61,715 nucleotides of DNA from DASWJS01 sp036397035 (GTDB taxonomy: Bacteria > Actinomycetota > AC-67). This document shows positions 1-9,033 of the stretch, piece after piece. The stretch lies in the NCBI GenBank assembly GCA_036397035.1, contig DASWJS010000005.1:1-61715 (forward strand), given 5' to 3'. A program made the translations under genes and the position numbers. How positions within the stretch are numbered: position 1 is the first letter of the stretch; each line of letters begins with the position of its first letter. A model generated the notes under the pieces. The model was not told the DNA's origin. It was given only the letters and a program-made list of their open reading frames with translations, and did not search any database.

Positions 1-20
1 TCCGCGTGTCCGCAGCGATG

Positions 21-47
21 CGCCGCTTCAGATTCTCTGAAGCGGCG
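21..47 (-). terminator. GC-rich hairpin at the 3' end of pcrA
   Basis: A perfect 11-bp inverted repeat (arms 21-31 and 37-47, 5-nt loop) overlaps the last codons and stop of the helicase gene. No T-run follows on the minus strand, so it would be a U-less terminator or an mRNA 3'-end stabiliser. The arms are seen directly; the role is inferred. Confidence 0.45.
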
Positions 48-2193
48 CGAACGCCAGCAACAGGCGCTTGGGGCCTTCCTCGGCGAACTCGACGGTCGCT
101 TCGGCGTCGTTCCCGCGCCCGGCGACCGCGACGACCACGCCCCGCCCGAACCGCTCGTGGAAGACCTCCTCGCCCACCGACAGCGACGTGAGCGCCCCCG
201 GGCGCCGCTCGGCCTCCGGCTCGCTCGCCGCGGCGTGCCCGCCGGAGACCTCGGTCGTGAGCCATTCCGGGATCTCGTGGAGGAAGCGCGAGGGCGGGTT
301 GTAGTTGGTGCCGCCGAAGATCGTTCGCGACCAGGCGTTCGTGAGCGTCAAGACCTCGCGGGCGCGCGTGATGCCCACGTAGCAGAGCCGCCGCTCCTCT
401 TCGAGCTGGTCGGGCTCGGTCATGGATCGCATGTGCGGAAAGACCATCTCCTCCATCCCCGTCATGAACACGACCGGGAACTCCAGCCCCTTGGCGTTGT
501 GGAACGTCATGAGCGTCACCCGGCCCTCCTCGGCGAAGGCGTCGTCGGCTTCGGCGATCAAGGCGACCTTCTCCAGGAAGCCCGCAACGCCCGCGTCGGG
601 ATCGTCGCGCCCGAACGTGGCGGCGACCCCGACCAGCTCCTCCAGGTTCTCGATCCGTCCCTGCGATTCGATCGAGCGGTCGGCCTCCAGCTCGGCCAGG
701 TATCCGCTCGCCGTGATCGTCTCGTGGACGACGACGCCCGGGTCTCCGTCGACGGCAAGCTCGCGGATCTTGCGCATGAGCGAGCCGAAGCTCGCCACCG
801 CGCTACGGGCGCGCGCCGCGAGCCCCGTCTCGTCGACGCGATCGATCGCCTCGGTCATCGTCACGCCTTCGGCGCGGGCGAAGTCCTCCACGGCCGCGAC
901 CGTCCGGTCGCCGATCCCACGCTTCGGCACGTTGATCACGCGCTTGAGCGACACTTCGTCGGCGGGGTTCACGGCGAGCCGCAAGTACGCGACGACGTCC
1001 TTGACCTCGCGGCGCTCGTAGAACTTCACCGAGCCGACGATCCGATAGGGCATGCCGAACCGCGTGAACGTTTCCTCGATCGCCCGTGACTGCGCGTTCG
1101 TCCGGTAGAAGATCGCGACGTCCTCGAGCGATCGCCCTTCCTCCTCGCGCAGCCGTTCGATCTCGTGGGCGATGAACGCAGCCTCGTCCTGCTCGTTCTC
1201 CGCGTGGTAGCGCCGGATCGGCGAGCCGGCCGCGCCGTCGGTCCAGAGGTTCTTCGGCCGGCGCTGCCGGTTCCGTTCGATGACCGCGTTTGCCGCCGAC
1301 AGGATGGTCTGCGTGGAGCGGTAGTTCTGCTCGAGCACGATCACGCGCGCGTCGGCGAACTCGTCCTCGAACCGAAGCACGTTGCGGAAGTCGGCGCCTC
1401 GGAACGCGTACACGCTCTGGTCGGCGTCGCCCACGACGCAGATGTTGCGGTCGCGCCCGGCGAGCAGCCGGGCGAACTCGAACTGCGCGGCGTTGGTGTC
1501 CTGGAACTCGTCGATCAGGACGTGCGCGAACTTGTTCTGCCACGTTTCGAGCACCTCCGGGTATAGCCGCCACAGGTGCACGACGTTCAGGATCATGTCG
1601 TCGAAGTCCATCGCGTTGGCCGCGCGCAGCCGCCGCTGATACTCCCGATAGACCTCGGCGACCCGCTCGTCGAAGAAGTTGCCCGCGCGCTCGGCGAAGG
1701 CATCCTCGTCGAGCATCTCGTCCTTCGCGCGCCCGATCGCCGCGGCGATGCTCTTGGGCGGGAAGCGCTTGGCGTCGATTCCGAGGTCGTTCACGCAATA
1801 GCCGACGAGCCGCCGGGAGTCGGCCTGGTCGTAGATGGTGAAGTCCCGGCTGAAGCCCAGCCGGTGCCCGTCGCGGCGCAGGATCCGCCCGCACGTCGCG
1901 TGGAAAGTCAGGACCCACATCGAGGCGCCCAGGGAGCTTCCCACAAGTCGGCCAACCCGCTCGCGCATCTCGTCCGCGGCCTTGTTGGTGAAGGTGATCG
2001 CGAGGATCTGGAAGGGGCTCACCTCGCGCGCGCGGATCAGGTGGGCGATCCGGTGGGTCAGGACCCGCGTCTTGCCCGACCCCGCGCCCGCCACGATCAG
2101 CAGCGGCCCGTCCCCATACTCCACGGCCTCGCGCTGCGGCGGGTTCAATCCCTCCAGCAGCTCGTCGTCGTCGCGCAGCGTCGCCGGTTCCAC
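28..2193 (-). CDS. pcrA: ATP-dependent DNA helicase UvrD/PcrA
   Basis: Superfamily 1A 3'-5' DNA helicase of about 721 residues, acting in nucleotide excision repair and in clearing protein roadblocks from DNA. The Q-motif region (LNPPQREAV, about 16-24) is followed by Walker A AGAGSGKT (35-42), motif Ia (TFTNKAADEMRERV, from 67), Walker B LIDEFQDTN (226-234), motif III GDADQSVYAFRGAD, motif IV QNYRST and motif VI GITRAR. The C-terminus has the PcrA-type basic tail ending in a small RNAP-binding-like fold (FGRGVVVAV). The frame is open to 2283, but homology begins just after the GTG at 2193, which also avoids a long overlap with the PIN gene upstream (7-base gap). The assignment is secure; the exact start is likely. 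Confidence 0.95.
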   Translation of the reverse strand: MEPATLRDDDELLEGLNPPQREAVEYGDGPLLIVAGAGSGKTRVLTHRIAHLIRAREVSPFQILAITFTNKAADEMRERVGRLVGSSLGASMWVLTFHATCGRILRRDGHRLGFSRDFTIYDQADSRRLVGYCVNDLGIDAKRFPPKSIAAAIGRAKDEMLDEDAFAERAGNFFDERVAEVYREYQRRLRAANAMDFDDMILNVVHLWRLYPEVLETWQNKFAHVLIDEFQDTNAAQFEFARLLAGRDRNICVVGDADQSVYAFRGADFRNVLRFEDEFADARVIVLEQNYRSTQTILSAANAVIERNRQRRPKNLWTDGAAGSPIRRYHAENEQDEAAFIAHEIERLREEEGRSLEDVAIFYRTNAQSRAIEETFTRFGMPYRIVGSVKFYERREVKDVVAYLRLAVNPADEVSLKRVINVPKRGIGDRTVAAVEDFARAEGVTMTEAIDRVDETGLAARARSAVASFGSLMRKIRELAVDGDPGVVVHETITASGYLAELEADRSIESQGRIENLEELVGVAATFGRDDPDAGVAGFLEKVALIAEADDAFAEEGRVTLMTFHNAKGLEFPVVFMTGMEEMVFPHMRSMTEPDQLEEERRLCYVGITRAREVLTLTNAWSRTIFGGTNYNPPSRFLHEIPEWLTTEVSGGHAAASEPEAERRPGALTSLSVGEEVFHERFGRGVVVAVAGRGNDAEATVEFAEEGPKRLLLAFAPLQRI

Positions 2194-2200
2194 CCCCCGA

Positions 2201-2623
2201 TTATCGCCCACGGGGAAGCAGCTCGAGCGACACGCCCTTCGCGACACGCAGCACCGAGAAATGACGACGGTCGAGCGTCGCAACCTTGCTCTCGCCGAGG
2301 GCGACGCATGTGGCGAAGACCGCGGCGTCCACGAACCCCAGCGGCAGGTCCGCGTACCGTTCCTGCACCTTCGCGGCGGCCAGCACCCCGGCGCCGTCGA
2401 GCGGGTAGATCGTGAAGGCGCCCGCGGCGACGTCCTCGGCGACCCGCATCCAATTCGCCATCGAGGACCTCCGACGGAACAGGTACTCCAGTTCCACGAA
2501 GACGGGGGCCGGCACGACGAGCGGCTCGTGCGCGTCGGCGAGCAGCGTCCGGCAATCCTCGTGGGCGTCGTCGTCGGTGACGTGCGCAGCGAAGAGCACG
2601 CCGGTATCTAGGACGAGCGCCAC
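2201..2623 (-). CDS. PIN-domain ribonuclease (VapC-like toxin candidate)
   Basis: A 140-residue protein that is a single PIN domain. The acidic residues expected for Mg2+-dependent RNA cleavage are present: D6 (VLDTGVL), E44 (FVELEYL), D99 (FVDAAV) and D118 (TLDRRHF). PIN proteins of this size are usually VapC toxins cutting tRNA or rRNA. Its ATG lies 16 bases inside the end of the upstream HARE-HTH gene, so the two are probably translationally coupled and this is the second gene of the unit. No VapB-like ribbon-helix-helix or AbrB antitoxin is seen, so toxin status depends on whether the HARE-HTH partner neutralises it. It could instead be a non-toxic PIN RNase. Confidence 0.8.
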   Translation of the reverse strand: MALVLDTGVLFAAHVTDDDAHEDCRTLLADAHEPLVVPAPVFVELEYLFRRRSSMANWMRVAEDVAAGAFTIYPLDGAGVLAAAKVQERYADLPLGFVDAAVFATCVALGESKVATLDRRHFSVLRVAKGVSLELLPRGR

Positions 2624-3177
2624 CGAGGCTCATCCTCGTGAATCATGTCCGGCTCGTCGCCGATGCGGCGCGCGAGGGGGGGTCCATGACCGGGCTCCGC
2701 GAGCAGCCGCGGACGCGCGCGACGTGCAACGTCGGCATCCCCCCACGCGGTCAAGCCGAACGTGTTGGGCGCGACGCGCCGGAAGGTACCCGGATGGCGA
2801 GGCAAACGCGCGGCTAGTTGGAACTCGATCTGGTCCGGGCGGGCGTTCTTCGATCGAGGGTGACGCCAACCTCCGGCCTTGATACGCGCGCCGAGGTCTT
2901 TGACGTGGAGCGGCGTGGCGGCGGCTTCCAGCACACGCCGGGCAGCCTCGTGGAGCGTCAAGCTCGCATAACCCCCCGTCGCCTGGTAAGGCACCGCGCT
3001 CTCCGCCGCGCGCCTCGCGCCGTCGACGAGCAACTCCGCGGCTTGTCGCTCCAGGTGCAGCAGATCGCGGAGCAATCCCGCCGCCTGTGCGACAGCGTCG
3101 GCGTCCTCCAGGCTGGACACACCCCGGTCGATGAGGGCTCGAAGGCGCTCCTTCATATCTTCATGTTCTCGCTTCAT
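2608..3177 (-). CDS. HARE-HTH domain protein, putative partner of the PIN nuclease
   Basis: A protein of 189 residues from the ATG at 3177. Residues 1-60 are charged and heptad-like, probably helical or coiled coil. Residues about 70-145 match the HARE-HTH winged-helix family (ASXL, RpoE-delta, restriction-linked HTH): a start SLTLHEAARRVLE, then PLHVKDLGARI, and the typical end FRRVAPNTFGLTAWG. The last 40 residues are Arg/Pro-rich. A -10 element lies seven bases before this ATG, so the message is probably leaderless; an in-frame GTG at 3186 lies inside the -10 and is unlikely. HARE-HTH domains are known in chromatin-type, RNAP-associated and restriction proteins. Pairing with a PIN nuclease suggests an unusual antitoxin/regulator (inference). 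Confidence 0.75.
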   Translation of the reverse strand: MKREHEDMKERLRALIDRGVSSLEDADAVAQAAGLLRDLLHLERQAAELLVDGARRAAESAVPYQATGGYASLTLHEAARRVLEAAATPLHVKDLGARIKAGGWRHPRSKNARPDQIEFQLAARLPRHPGTFRRVAPNTFGLTAWGDADVARRARPRLLAEPGHGPPLARRIGDEPDMIHEDEPRWRSS

Positions 3178-3184
3178 AATTTTC

Positions 3185-3212
3185 ACTATAGTCAGGCCAG
3201 GGTGAAAGTCAA
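3185..3212 (-). promoter_or_regulatory. Sigma70-type promoter for the HARE-HTH/PIN unit, leaderless
   Basis: On the minus strand a TTGACT -35 (3207-3212), 16-bp spacer and TATAGT -10 (3185-3190) lie just upstream of the ATG at 3177. The expected start site, 7-8 bases after the -10, is the A of that ATG, so the transcript would have no 5' leader. No Shine-Dalgarno sequence is present. Confidence 0.75.
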
Positions 3213-3263
3213 GGGAGTCGTCTGGACTCGATCGACGCGTTGGCGAGCGGGCCGGCTAAGGAC

Positions 3264-4805
<1,542 letters not shown>

Positions 4806-4846
4806 CGTGAGCGCAGGATAACACGCGCCCGCACCGCGAACGCCGG

Positions 4847-6655
4847 CTACACGGCTTCTTCCGAGCCCGTCGCCGGCGCCGGTGGCCTGGCGACCTCCAG
4901 CCGGGTCGCCGCCGCCGCGTGGAGGCGCACGGTGAAGGACGATCCCACGCCCAGCTCGCTCTGGACGGCGACCGACCCGCCCATGGCCTCGGCGAGCTGC
5001 TTGACGATGAACAGGCCGAGGCCTGCGCCGCCGGTCTCCATCCGCAGCGGGTCCTCCAGGCGCTTGAACCGCTCGAAGATCTCCACCTGGCGGTCGGCGG
5101 GGATGCCGCGCCCCTCGTCGCGCACGGTCAGGATCACCTCGGTGTCGCGGCGCTGCAGCGCGACGCGCACGGTCGTCCCCTCGTCGGAGAACTTCACCGC
5201 GTTGGCCAGCAGATGCGCCAGGACCTGCTCGAAGCGCATCGCGTCGCCGACGGCCAGCGCCGAAGCGGCGACGTCGGAGGTGTCGAACTCGCGCGTCGGG
5301 TGGGTCGTCGTGAAGGACTGGACCACCCGTTCGACGATGCGCGAAGCGTCGATCGGCTTGTGCTCCACGTCGGGCAGGCGGCGCTCCGACGGGTTCGCGA
5401 TCTTGGACGCCAGGAGCATGTCTTCCACGAGCCGGCCCATGTGCTCGGCACGCTGCAGGATCGACGTGAGGGCGTCCGCGCGGCGCTCGCCGTCGATGTC
5501 GTCGCCGCGACGCAGCAGGAGCGAGGCGTAGCCCCGGATCGGCGTGAGCGGCGTCCGCAGCTCGTGGCTGACGGTGGAGAAGAAGTCGTCCTTCAGCCGG
5601 TCCACTTCGCGCTGGCGCGTGACGTCGGTCACGACGAGCACGTCGAAGGTGAGCTGGCCCTTCTCGTCGAGCCCCGGCCCGTGTTGCACGCGCAGCCACC
5701 GCTGGCTCCCGTCGGTCGCCAGGATCTCCAGCTCGACCGGCCCGGCCGCCGAGGACGCGCCGATGGAAACCTGGCGTCCCACCGAGTCGCGCCCGCGCAG
5801 CAGGTACGGGAGCGCCTTGCCCACGGCCTCGGAGGTCACGACCCCGGTCATCCGCTCCATCGACGGGCTCCACAGCAGGACGATGCCGTCGGCGTCGGCA
5901 AGGACGATGCCCTCGCTGGAGTGCTCCAGGATCCGCCCGAGCTTGCGCGTCTCCTCTTCCATCTGCGCGGTGAGCTCCTTCTGCTTGACCCAGCCGCGGA
6001 ACGCGTGGTGCATCGCGATCGTCGGGGCCAGCACCGCCGGCAGGAGCAGCGGCCTGGTGAGGTACAGCGCGACCGCGACGATACCGACCGCCGAGTTGCC
6101 GAGACCCATGGCGAAGGACACGGGACCCTCGCGCGTCATGACGTCCATCAGGCTCCGCTTGGACTGCGCGGCGATGATCGCCGAGATCGTCAGCAGGTTT
6201 ACGAGCGTGAAGACGCCCATGCCGGTCAGCAGCGCGCCGACGCCGAGCGCGGTGTCGAAGTCGCCGCCGGCCAGGTGGTAGAGCGCTGCGGCCGGCACCA
6301 GCCCGAGCGTGTACTGGCCGATGTTGAACGCGTACTTGATCGGCGCGCGCCGGTGCACCGCGAGCGCGACCGCCAGCCCGCCGACCGCGGTCAGGATCGC
6401 GATCGGGGCCGGGAGGAGCACGAAGTCGGCCACGACCGCCAGCTCGAACAGCGTCAGCAGCTCGGCGGAGTCGCCGTGCTTGACCCGGATGGAGACCAGC
6501 TCGGCCACCGCGGTCAGCACGAGCAGAATCCCGGCCTGCCGCACCAGGCCGGGATCGAAGCGTGGGATGGCCAGGCCGGCCCCCACCAGCAGAACGGCGC
6601 CCCCGAGGGCGACCGCTCCGATCAGCAGGGACGGCTTCGCCTGCTTACGGCCCAC
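4847..6655 (-). CDS. Membrane PAS-domain sensor histidine kinase
   Basis: A 602-residue two-component sensor. Residues about 10-215 hold six or so hydrophobic segments of a multi-pass membrane domain with no large extracellular loop. A PAS domain follows (about 237-350, with ILEHSSEGIVLADADG), then HisKA with phospho-acceptor H364 in STVSHELRTPL, and HATPase_c with N485 (N box), DEGRGIP (513-519), a GGAGLGLF G2 box and a final TVRLH strand. It is the third gene of an operon: the subtilase stop is only 3 bases upstream and the response regulator precedes that. The ligand is unknown; a PAS cofactor or membrane state is possible. The C-terminal tail is Pro/Ala-rich. The kinase identity is secure; its pairing with the linked regulator is inferred from the operon. 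Confidence 0.93.
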   Translation of the reverse strand: MGRKQAKPSLLIGAVALGGAVLLVGAGLAIPRFDPGLVRQAGILLVLTAVAELVSIRVKHGDSAELLTLFELAVVADFVLLPAPIAILTAVGGLAVALAVHRRAPIKYAFNIGQYTLGLVPAAALYHLAGGDFDTALGVGALLTGMGVFTLVNLLTISAIIAAQSKRSLMDVMTREGPVSFAMGLGNSAVGIVAVALYLTRPLLLPAVLAPTIAMHHAFRGWVKQKELTAQMEEETRKLGRILEHSSEGIVLADADGIVLLWSPSMERMTGVVTSEAVGKALPYLLRGRDSVGRQVSIGASSAAGPVELEILATDGSQRWLRVQHGPGLDEKGQLTFDVLVVTDVTRQREVDRLKDDFFSTVSHELRTPLTPIRGYASLLLRRGDDIDGERRADALTSILQRAEHMGRLVEDMLLASKIANPSERRLPDVEHKPIDASRIVERVVQSFTTTHPTREFDTSDVAASALAVGDAMRFEQVLAHLLANAVKFSDEGTTVRVALQRRDTEVILTVRDEGRGIPADRQVEIFERFKRLEDPLRMETGGAGLGLFIVKQLAEAMGGSVAVQSELGVGSSFTVRLHAAAATRLEVARPPAPATGSEEAV

Positions 6656-6658
6656 CGG

Positions 6659-8473
6659 TCATGTCCAATCGACCGCGTTCCATTGCCGGGCGTTCCACTG
6701 GCGCGCGCTCCACTGCCGTGCGCTCCACTGGCGCGCGTCCCAGCTCTCGTCGCTCCACTGGCGCGCGCTCCACTGCCGTGCCAGCCATTCCTCCTGCGTC
6801 CACTGGCGAGCCGTCCACTGGCGCGCGGCCCACTGGCGCGCGTCCCACTGCCTGGCCGTCCACTGGCGCGCCGCCCACTGGCGGGCGTCCCAGCGGCGCG
6901 CCGTCCATTGCCTGGCGGCCCACTGGCGTGCCGCCCATTGGCGTGCGGCCCACTGGCGCGCGGCCCACTGGCGGGCCAGCCACTGGCGGGCTTCCCACTG
7001 GCGGGCCAGCCACTGCCGTGCCGCCCACTGGCGCGCGGCCCACTGGCGCGCTTCGAAGTCCTCGTCGCCCAGGCGGCCGTGCGACTTGGGGCTGCCGTTC
7101 CCGTTCACGGCGACCCAGCGATAGACGCCGCTGCCGTCGCGCTGCCACTTGAACTGGAAGCCGTTGCGCTCGCCCGGCAACTCGGCGGTCTCGACCGGGT
7201 CGGCCGAGGGAAGCTCGGGCAGGTCCCCGTCGAAGGCGGCCGCCGCGGCCGCGTCCACGACCCCGCTGCCGGTCGAGTGCACGTCGCCGTCGGCGATGCC
7301 GGCAGCGGTCCCGGTTAGCAGCGCCTTGACCTCGTCGGGGCTCAACTCCGGACGGGCCTGCGCCAGCAGTGCGGCCGATCCGGCCGTGACGGCCGCCGCC
7401 ATGCTCGTCCCGGAGCCCTTGAAGTAGGCGTCCTCGACGACCGCCGAGGGGTTCTCGACGTCAACGGTGCTGCCCGGCGCGCGGAGCGAGACCAGGTGCG
7501 ACCCGGGGGCGGCGAGGTCGGGCTTGTCCTGACCCCAGCGCGTCGGACCGCGCGAGGAGTAGTCGGCGACGAGGTCGTCGTCGACGTCGGTCGTCCCGAG
7601 GTCGTCGACCGCGCCCGCGGTCAGCAGCCACGGGTCCTCGCCCGGCGAGGCGATTGTGCCCTCGTCGGGGCCGTCGTTGCCGGCCGGCACGACTACGACC
7701 ACGCCACTGGACCAGAGCGCGCGCAGCGCCCAGGACAGCGGGTCGAGGTCCGGCGGCAGCGGCGACTCGGAGTCCAGCGCGAGCAGCAGGACGCGGACGT
7801 TGAACTCGTCGAGCGACTCGCTGACGACCTGGACGCCGGCGAGCACCTGTCCGAGGCTCGTCTCGCCCGTGGCGCCGGCCACCTTCACGGACAGCAGCGA
7901 GGCGTCCGGCGCGACGCCGGTGTAGCGGCCGCCCGAGGACGTGCCGTCGCCCGCGATCAATCCGGCCTGGAAGGTGCCGTGGCCGTACGTGTCGTTCCAC
8001 TCCGCTTCCTTGGTCAGGTTGGCGGTGGCCACGACGTGGTCGGCGAGGTCGGGCACCATCGCGACCCCGGTGTCGACGAGGGCAACCGTGACGCCGTCGC
8101 CGGTGACGCCCTCGTCCCACAACGAACGAGCGCCCACCTCGACGGGGTACGCAGTTTCCAGCGTCCCGCCGTAGGCGTTGCTCTGCAGCGACATCGCCCG
8201 GTCCGGGAAGACCAGGGTCGTGCGCGCGAGGTCGTCGATGCGGGACTCGGGAACGCGCGCGTAGACGCCGTCGACGATCGGAAGCTCGTAGTCGACCTCG
8301 CCGTACTGACCGACGGTCGCGCGGCGGGCCGAGTCGGCGTTCGGGCCGACCACGATCACGGGGACAAGCTCACCCAGCGCCTGGACTGCCGGCGCGGACG
8401 CGAGCAGCGCGACGAACGCGAGCACGCCCGCGGTCAGCGTGCGCCGCGCCCGGCCGGTGACGAGCGCCGCCAT
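6659..8473 (-). CDS. Secreted S8 subtilisin-like serine protease with tryptophan-pentad C-terminal repeat
   Basis: A 604-residue subtilase. Residues 11-33 look like an export signal; about 34-110 resembles a pro-region. The catalytic triad is D134 (ALVDTGV), H165 (YGHGTFQAG) and S357 (SGTSMAAAV), with oxyanion N266 (VPAGNDGP). After the protease domain (to about 415) comes a linker and then residues 474-603, a run of xARQW pentads in which 26 tryptophans occur at exact five-residue spacing up to the penultimate residue. The variable position drifts from Ala/Leu/Glu towards Ser/Asn near the end. The ATG shares one base with the stop of the response regulator gene (TGATG), and the kinase gene follows after 3 bases. 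The Trp tail may bind cell wall, polysaccharide or membrane, or build a solenoid (inference). Confidence 0.92.
   Translation of the reverse strand: MAALVTGRARRTLTAGVLAFVALLASAPAVQALGELVPVIVVGPNADSARRATVGQYGEVDYELPIVDGVYARVPESRIDDLARTTLVFPDRAMSLQSNAYGGTLETAYPVEVGARSLWDEGVTGDGVTVALVDTGVAMVPDLADHVVATANLTKEAEWNDTYGHGTFQAGLIAGDGTSSGGRYTGVAPDASLLSVKVAGATGETSLGQVLAGVQVVSESLDEFNVRVLLLALDSESPLPPDLDPLSWALRALWSSGVVVVVPAGNDGPDEGTIASPGEDPWLLTAGAVDDLGTTDVDDDLVADYSSRGPTRWGQDKPDLAAPGSHLVSLRAPGSTVDVENPSAVVEDAYFKGSGTSMAAAVTAGSAALLAQARPELSPDEVKALLTGTAAGIADGDVHSTGSGVVDAAAAAAFDGDLPELPSADPVETAELPGERNGFQFKWQRDGSGVYRWVAVNGNGSPKSHGRLGDEDFEARQWAARQWAARQWLARQWEARQWLARQWAARQWAARQWAARQWAARQWTARRWDARQWAARQWTARQWDARQWAARQWTARQWTQEEWLARQWSARQWSDESWDARQWSARQWSARQWNARQWNAVDWT
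6665..7054 (-). repeat. In-frame 15-bp tandem repeat coding for xARQW pentads
   Basis: About 26 consecutive 15-base units with no spacers, all in frame with the subtilase. The right-hand (N-terminal) units, about 6800-7054, agree at roughly 12 of 15 positions; the left-hand units are more diverged (EEW, DESW, VDW variants). The gradient suggests slippage or recombination-driven copy-number change acting mainly on the proximal part. Confidence 0.9.
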
Positions 8474-8856
8474 CAGACTCCGGCCCCCAATGCGAGTCGC
8501 CGCACGACGGCGGTGAGGTCTTCGGGTTCGAAGGGTTTGGTCATGTAGTAGTCGCAGCCCGACTTCCAGCCTTCCCAGGTCTCGTGGGCTCCGTCCATGG
8601 CGGTCAGCATCACGACCGGCGTGTCGCGGACGGAGCTGTCGGCGCGGATCTCCTTCAGCACGGAGAAGCCGTCCATGCCGGGGATCATGGCGTCCAGAAC
8701 GATGGCGTCCGGCCGGATCTGTCGCACCGCCTGCAAGGCGGAGAGGCCGTCCGCAACGGCGGAAACCTGGTACCCCTCCAGGTCCAGCACGTCATGGATC
8801 AGCAGCCGGGTGGGTGCGTCGTCTTCGACGACGAGGACTTTTATTCGGTCGGACAC
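8473..8856 (-). CDS. Single-domain response regulator (REC only)
   Basis: A 127-residue stand-alone receiver domain without an output domain. Acidic pocket E11-D12-D13, phospho-acceptor D55 (IVLDAMIPGMDG), T85 (MLTAMD) and K107 (TKPFEPED) are all present. The start is the GTG at 8856, preceded by AAGGGG at good spacing; upstream extension to 9018 has no homology. It is the first gene of the regulator - subtilase - kinase operon, its TGA sharing one base with the subtilase ATG. With no DNA-binding domain, it must act by protein contact, as in phosphorelays or CheY-like control. In this operon that could mean on the kinase, an export step or an unlinked partner (inference). Confidence 0.92.
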   Translation of the reverse strand: MSDRIKVLVVEDDAPTRLLIHDVLDLEGYQVSAVADGLSALQAVRQIRPDAIVLDAMIPGMDGFSVLKEIRADSSVRDTPVVMLTAMDGAHETWEGWKSGCDYYMTKPFEPEDLTAVVRRLALGAGV

Positions 8857-8991
8857 TTCGTTCCCCTTCTTGCCACCGGAAGCACACGCGGAAGGCGCGC
8901 CAGTTGTTTTGTCGGCATGCGGTGGGGTCGAGGTGAAGGCAGCCGCTTTGCTATTCCGCTGACTACTAGGAACTAGAGGTCCTGAGGCCGT

Positions 8992-9008
8992 CCCGGCTTG
9001 TGTCCGGG
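8992..9008 (-). terminator. Small hairpin downstream of the lipoprotein metalloprotease gene
   Basis: A CCCGG/CCGGG inverted repeat (8992-8996 and 9004-9008, 7-nt loop) lies 25 bases after the stop of the metalloprotease gene and before the response regulator. The stem is short and has no T-run. It may partly separate the two transcription units. The rest of 8857-9033 shows no clear promoter. Confidence 0.3.
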
Positions 9009-9033
9009 TATGCCCCATTCGGGCCGGGGGGGG

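Noticed and set aside
3187..3263. tRNA gene between guaA and the HARE-HTH gene
   Set aside because: The short gap contains the promoter and no cloverleaf-like TTCGA/CCA pattern.
4806..5873. Possible long N-terminal extension of guaA
   Set aside because: The extension is only the kinase gene read in another frame; Arg/Pro-rich and without homology.
6665..7054. CRISPR array
   Set aside because: Units of 15 bp are contiguous, lack spacers and are in frame with the subtilase.
8857..9018. N-terminal extension of the response regulator
   Set aside because: The extra 54 residues are low complexity, and the GTG at 8856 has a good ribosome site.
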